DNA of 10,062 bases from assembly GCA_031278315.1 (NCBI GenBank), contig JAITKS010000060.1:1-10062 (forward strand), in the 5' to 3' direction. Below the pieces are notes generated by a model that was not told where the DNA came from, searched no databases, and saw only the letters and a program-made list of their open reading frames with translations. This stretch comes from Planctomycetaceae bacterium (GTDB lineage: Bacteria > Planctomycetota > Planctomycetia > Pirellulales > Thermoguttaceae). Position 1 is the stretch's first letter, and the number at the start of each line of letters is the position of its first letter. Shown here piece by piece: positions 7,195 to 10,062 of the stretch. The translations under genes were made by a program, and so were the position numbers.

Positions 7195-7252
7195 GTGTTT
7201 TCTGCGGTTAATAAAAAAATCGGAAACAGCTAGAGAGATCATAACGTTACTG
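7195..7252 (-). repeat. Dispersed CAGTAACGTTA / ACCACAGAG repeat, inverted copy 2
   Basis: Read on the minus strand, this copy gives CAGTAACGTTA, a variable stretch, TTTCCGATTTTTTTATTAAC and CGCAGAAAACAC, the same block order as 4041-4096. It lies 50 bp beyond the stop codon of the DUF1559 gene and could form part of its 3' untranslated region. Confidence 0.7.
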
Positions 7253-7302
7253 ATTAGCTGCAAATTTTTTCTAGTTATTCAGTGAAATTTTTGTAAATTT
7301 GA

Positions 7303-8685
7303 TTACGGTATATTTGCGGCTCCTCCGTCATCAACTTTACCGAGCAGATAAACGGTATTCCAATTTGCGCTTGGTGAAATTGCGTGAACGGAACCATCGC
7401 CGGCTAGGAAATTCGCTGTACTTGGGTGGATACCTCCGAAAACTGCATGAATAACATTAGCATTTGTATTTGCGGGATCACTATTCATCCGAATATCATT
7501 ACCTTTAATTTCAGCAGCAGAACGTTTAATACTTGTGAATCCTTTCCATATTCCGCGTGCAACATTGAGATTTTGATGCGTAGTATGTGTAGTCAAATAG
7601 CTGCCGTCCCATTGTCCTTCTTTTTCTAATGCTTCTTGCGGAATAAATTTTTCACCAACAATAAGTTGATTACTTACTCCATCCCGCCAATTTGAAAATG
7701 AATCTCGCAATTGCCAATTCGTTATATATTTTTTATGAGCATTTTCGTAACCGAGTACAGCCGGAACTCCTGTTGCTGAACTCCAAGAAAGAATTGACGG
7801 ACGAAATGGACTATGATTTCTATTGATCAGCCAATTAGGACCTTTATCCTCAACTCCGGATGCATTTGTTGTAACAGTCTCATTATTTCCAAGAGCCGAA
7901 ACCTGATTAAACCAGTGAATACCAATATAATTTTGACTCATATTTAACGGTTCAAAAACTGCAACGATAGCATAATCGCCGCGAGGTCCAAAATTATGGC
8001 TATTTACTGCGGTTTGAATTATTGATATCCAATTTTCGTTATCAAGCCAATTAGCGGCGTTTCCTCTTCGGGTTGGACATTTATAAAATGAAACCGAACC
8101 AAACGCAGCACGAAACGGTTTTGTATCTTGACCGCTTACATCGTTATTGGTTTTGAGTCCATTGACAAACCAAGCACCGGTATTTGTTGCCGATGTACCG
8201 TTTGTAATAAGCGGAGCTTTGTTAGTTGCATTGACAGGAATAGAACTCAACGCTTCGTATAATGCTTCTTGTTCGACGTATGGATATATCAATCCCCAAA
8301 ACGACGGCTTTTGAGAATAAATTGCCGAAGGCGGTAATCCATTTTGTGTATCATGAAAATTGTGAACGGCGAGTCCGATTTGTTTGAGATGGTTTGAACA
8401 TTGCATTTTCCTTGCAGCTTCTCTTGCCGCCTGAACTGCCGGAAGAAGCAAACCGATCAGAACTCCAATTATCGCAATTACGACTAGAAGCTCGACCAAT
8501 GTGAATCCGCCAATCCGGCAAGTATTTTGAATCTCTCTTATTTGATTGTTATTTTCGCTTAAATTGTCGGGTTGCGATGTTGTTTGTTTAACTGTCGGCG
8601 AGGAGAAATATACTGCATTAACAGATATTTTCTGATCTTGTTGAATTCGATTTTGAGTGTTTAAGTTTTGTAAATTCAATTTCAT
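7303..8685 (-). CDS. Prepilin-like DUF1559 domain protein with H-X9-DG motif
   Basis: This 460-residue protein is a pseudopilin-like, surface or periplasm-facing protein of the large DUF1559 family of Planctomycetes; individual functions are unknown. The prepilin segment GG/FTLVELLVVIAIIG has its expected cleavage after G60 by a PilD-type peptidase, with F61 as the new N terminus and the conserved E65 at position 5. One hydrophobic helix (about 63-83) leads into LLPAVQAAREAARKMQCSNH and KQIGLAVHNFHDTQNGLPPS, the family signature. The C terminus has H420-X9-D430-G431 (HPSTANFLAGDG), the processing-associated H-X9-DG motif. The ATG at 8685 has GAAAGGAA upstream at good spacing and no other Met precedes the cleavage site. 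The resulting 60-residue, Gln/Asn-rich leader is much longer than the usual 6-30. Upstream lie a sigma-54 promoter and a structured leader. The gene is convergent with the YgiQ gene. Confidence 0.95.
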   Translation of the reverse strand: MKLNLQNLNTQNRIQQDQKISVNAVYFSSPTVKQTTSQPDNLSENNNQIREIQNTCRIGGFTLVELLVVIAIIGVLIGLLLPAVQAAREAARKMQCSNHLKQIGLAVHNFHDTQNGLPPSAIYSQKPSFWGLIYPYVEQEALYEALSSIPVNATNKAPLITNGTSATNTGAWFVNGLKTNNDVSGQDTKPFRAAFGSVSFYKCPTRRGNAANWLDNENWISIIQTAVNSHNFGPRGDYAIVAVFEPLNMSQNYIGIHWFNQVSALGNNETVTTNASGVEDKGPNWLINRNHSPFRPSILSWSSATGVPAVLGYENAHKKYITNWQLRDSFSNWRDGVSNQLIVGEKFIPQEALEKEGQWDGSYLTTHTTHQNLNVARGIWKGFTSIKRSAAEIKGNDIRMNSDPANTNANVIHAVFGGIHPSTANFLAGDGSVHAISPSANWNTVYLLGKVDDGGAANIP

Positions 8686-8692
8686 TTTTAAA

Positions 8693-8700
8693 TTCCTTTC
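8693..8700 (-). promoter_or_regulatory. Ribosome binding site of the DUF1559 gene
   Basis: On the minus strand GAAAGGAA precedes ATG 8685, with AGG at 8695-8697, about 9 nt from the start codon. This purine-rich site supports the upstream start and therefore the unusually long prepilin leader peptide. Confidence 0.65.
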
Positions 8701-8804
8701 TTTCTTTTTTGTTTAGTTGAATAAAAGTAACGAAAGAGATGCAACATCGCCGCATACATCTCATGTTTCTTTTATTTTTTGTCATTCCTTTATTTGGATT
8801 ATTA

Positions 8805-8882
8805 ATCTCTAAAAATTGAAAAGCTGATTTAATGAACCGTTTCCTAAATCACCGGATTTCATAATACGATACTTTTAGAGAT
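8805..8882 (-). promoter_or_regulatory. Candidate structured 5' leader RNA with competing stems
   Basis: Read on the minus strand, the stretch begins ATCTCTAAAA (8882-8873) and ends TTTTAGAGAT (8814-8805), a perfect 10-bp closing stem. Inside, GATTTA (8850-8845) can pair with the upstream AAATC (8859-8855, loop CGGT) or with the downstream TAAATC (8831-8826), and these two pairings exclude each other. The stretch starts about 6 nt after the start site predicted from the sigma-54 promoter and ends about 120 nt before the start codon. It does not match a riboswitch class that I recognise. It could also be a DNA-level palindrome or a small element. Confidence 0.45.
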
Positions 8883-8898
8883 CACGATTTATTAAGAT

Positions 8899-8915
8899 TG
8901 CAAGAACCATGCCAA
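8899..8915 (-). promoter_or_regulatory. Sigma-54 (RpoN) promoter of the DUF1559 gene
   Basis: The minus strand reads TTGGCATGGTTCTTGCA. This matches the consensus TTGGCACG-N4-TTGCA at all fixed positions but one (T for C), with the diagnostic GG and GC exactly 10 bp apart. Counting 12 bases from the -12 C (8900) puts the start site near A8888 and gives a leader of about 200 nt. Transcription would need RNA polymerase with RpoN and an AAA+ enhancer-binding protein; neither is encoded in the window. Sigma-54 control of pilin genes is known in other bacteria, which makes the assignment sensible. Confidence 0.75.
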
Positions 8916-8918
8916 GCC

Positions 8919-8998
8919 GATTTTCAAAGAAAATCTCCCATATTTCAAGGATTTTGCGTTAAAGTAGAAAATATCACGGTCAATTTAGAATATTTCAA
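8919..8998 (-). promoter_or_regulatory. Possible activator/operator sites upstream of the sigma-54 promoter
   Basis: A perfect 7-bp palindrome, GATTTTC-N3-GAAAATC (8919-8935), abuts the -24 element. Further upstream two direct copies of TTGAAATAT (complement of 8940-8948 and 8990-8998) are spaced exactly 50 bp apart, close to five helical turns, at about -56 and -106 from the predicted start. These are plausible enhancer-binding sites, but AT-rich DNA makes chance repeats likely. Confidence 0.3.
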
Positions 8999-9045
8999 AA
9001 CAAACCGTTATATATGATAGAACCAAAAAAAGTAATAGACAAAAA

Positions 9046-10062
9046 ATTACCTAATCTTGTATCTTCGGAATTTCCGATGATAGATTTTTTTTAATTAACC
9101 ACAGAGAACACAGAGAACACAGAGAGGAGAAGATTTTGTAATATTTCAGTTGAATTTTTGTTTTTCAATTTTTTTGAAATATGAAATACACAAAAAAAAT
9201 ATGAAATAAAATTTTTCGTATATTTTGTTATTTCGTGTATTTCGTAATCTCAAAAAAAAATCTCTGTGTTCTCTGTGTTCTCTGTGGTAAATAAAAAAAT
9301 TACCTAATCTCGTATCTTCGGAATTTCCGATGATAGATTTTTTTTTAATTAACCACAGAGGACACAGAGAACACAGAGAGGAGAATATTTTGTAATATTT
9401 CAGTTGAATATTTGTTTTTCAATTTTTTGAAAAACGAAATAGACAAAAAAATATGAAATAAAATTTTTCGTATATTTTGTTATTTTGTGTATTTCGTAAT
9501 CTCAAAAAAAAATCTCTGTGTTCTCTGTGTTCTCTGTGGTAAATAAAAAATTACCTAATCTCGTATCTTCGGAATTTCCGATGATAGATTTTTTTTTTAA
9601 TTAACCACAGAGGACACAGAGAACACAGAGAGGAGAATATTTTGTAATATTTTAGTTGAATTTTTGTTTTTCAATTTTTTGAAATATGAAATACACAAAA
9701 AAACGAAATAGACAAAAAAAATATGAAATAAAATTTTTCGTATATTTTGTTATTCGTGTATTTCGTAATCTCAAAAAAAATTCTCTGTGGTAAATAAAAA
9801 ATTACCTAATCTTGTATCTTCGGAATTTCCGATGATAGATTTTTTTTAATTAACCACAGAGGACACAGAGAACACAGAGAGGAGAATATTTTGTAATATT
9901 TTAGTTGAATTTTTGTTTTTCAATTTTTTTGAAATACGAAATAGACAAAAAAAATATGAAATAAAATTTTTCGTATATTTTGTTATTTCGTGTATTTCGT
10001 AATCTCAAAAAAAAATCTCTGTGTTCTCTGTGTTCTCTGTGGTAAATAAAAAAATTACCTAA
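9046..10062. repeat. Tandem array of 251-253-bp units with long inverted arms
   Basis: Units begin with ATTACCTAATC at 9046, 9299, 9550 and 9801, and a fifth starts at 10054 and is cut by the window end. Each unit has a short palindrome TCGGAATTTCCGA, then a left arm of repeated ACACAGAGA motifs. A 130-nt AT-rich centre containing GTAATATTTCAGTTGAA and inverted GAAATACAC/GTGTATTTC-type segments follows, and then a right arm. In unit 1 the arms (9098-9125 and 9261-9288) are perfect 28-bp inverted repeats. Units 2-4 have one A-to-G change in the left arm. Unit 3 has a shortened right arm (around 9781-9790) and a 17-nt insertion in the centre that restores its length. No coding frame runs through the units. 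Similar arms occur singly at 4065-4096 and 7195-7226. Confidence 0.95.

Noticed and set aside
8615..8785. About 55-codon upstream frame on the minus strand (MTKNKRNMRC...) overlapping the DUF1559 start
   Set aside because: Its AAAGGA lies directly against the ATG, too close for a working ribosome binding site, and the product has no recognisable features.
9046..10062. CRISPR array
   Set aside because: The units are about 250 bp and are nearly identical throughout, with no short repeat and unique spacer alternation and no cas gene nearby.

Overview
The window looks like a chromosomal or accessory segment of an AT-rich Planctomycetota bacterium. The best taxonomic marker is the minus-strand gene at 7303-8685. 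It encodes a prepilin-like DUF1559 protein with a FTLVELLVVIAIIG cleavage/methylation segment, the LLPAVQAAREAARKMQCSNHLKQIG block and a C-terminal H-X9-DG motif, an architecture expanded in Planctomycetes. The strongly AT-rich, repeat-laden intergenic DNA suggests one of the low-GC lineages, but the sequence does not fix the genus.

Layout. 1-290: repeat fragments and a probable promoter. 291-377: tRNA-Ser(GCU). 378-1054: no gene, with a 241-bp element bounded by terminal inverted repeats (774-1014). 1055-3373: a type II restriction-modification locus made of a frameshifted, probably 5'-truncated restriction endonuclease remnant (1055-1773) and an intact gamma-class N6-adenine DNA methyltransferase (1775-3373). 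3374-4463: no credible gene, packed with dispersed repeats, two short tandem repeats and two related hairpin modules. 4464-6980: a YgiQ-family radical SAM protein with an unusually long charged, internally duplicated C-terminal tail. 6981-7302: convergent intergenic spacer with more repeat copies. 7303-8685 (minus): the prepilin-like DUF1559 protein. 8686-9040: its control region, with a near-consensus sigma-54 promoter, an adjacent palindrome and an RNA leader that can form competing stems. 9046-10062: a tandem array of 251-253-bp units, each containing a pair of long inverted arms; the array runs off the end of the window.

How the parts work together. The methyltransferase would protect a site whose cognate nuclease appears dead, leaving an orphan methylase, unless the three frameshifts are assembly errors. 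YgiQ and the DUF1559 gene are convergent and share no operon. The DUF1559 gene appears to be activator-controlled through RpoN, with a roughly 200-nt structured 5' leader. Several repeat families recur across the window in both orientations, indicating repeated insertion and decay of small non-autonomous elements. The most interesting non-genic signals are the sigma-54/leader region, the 774-1014 element and the inverted-arm array.
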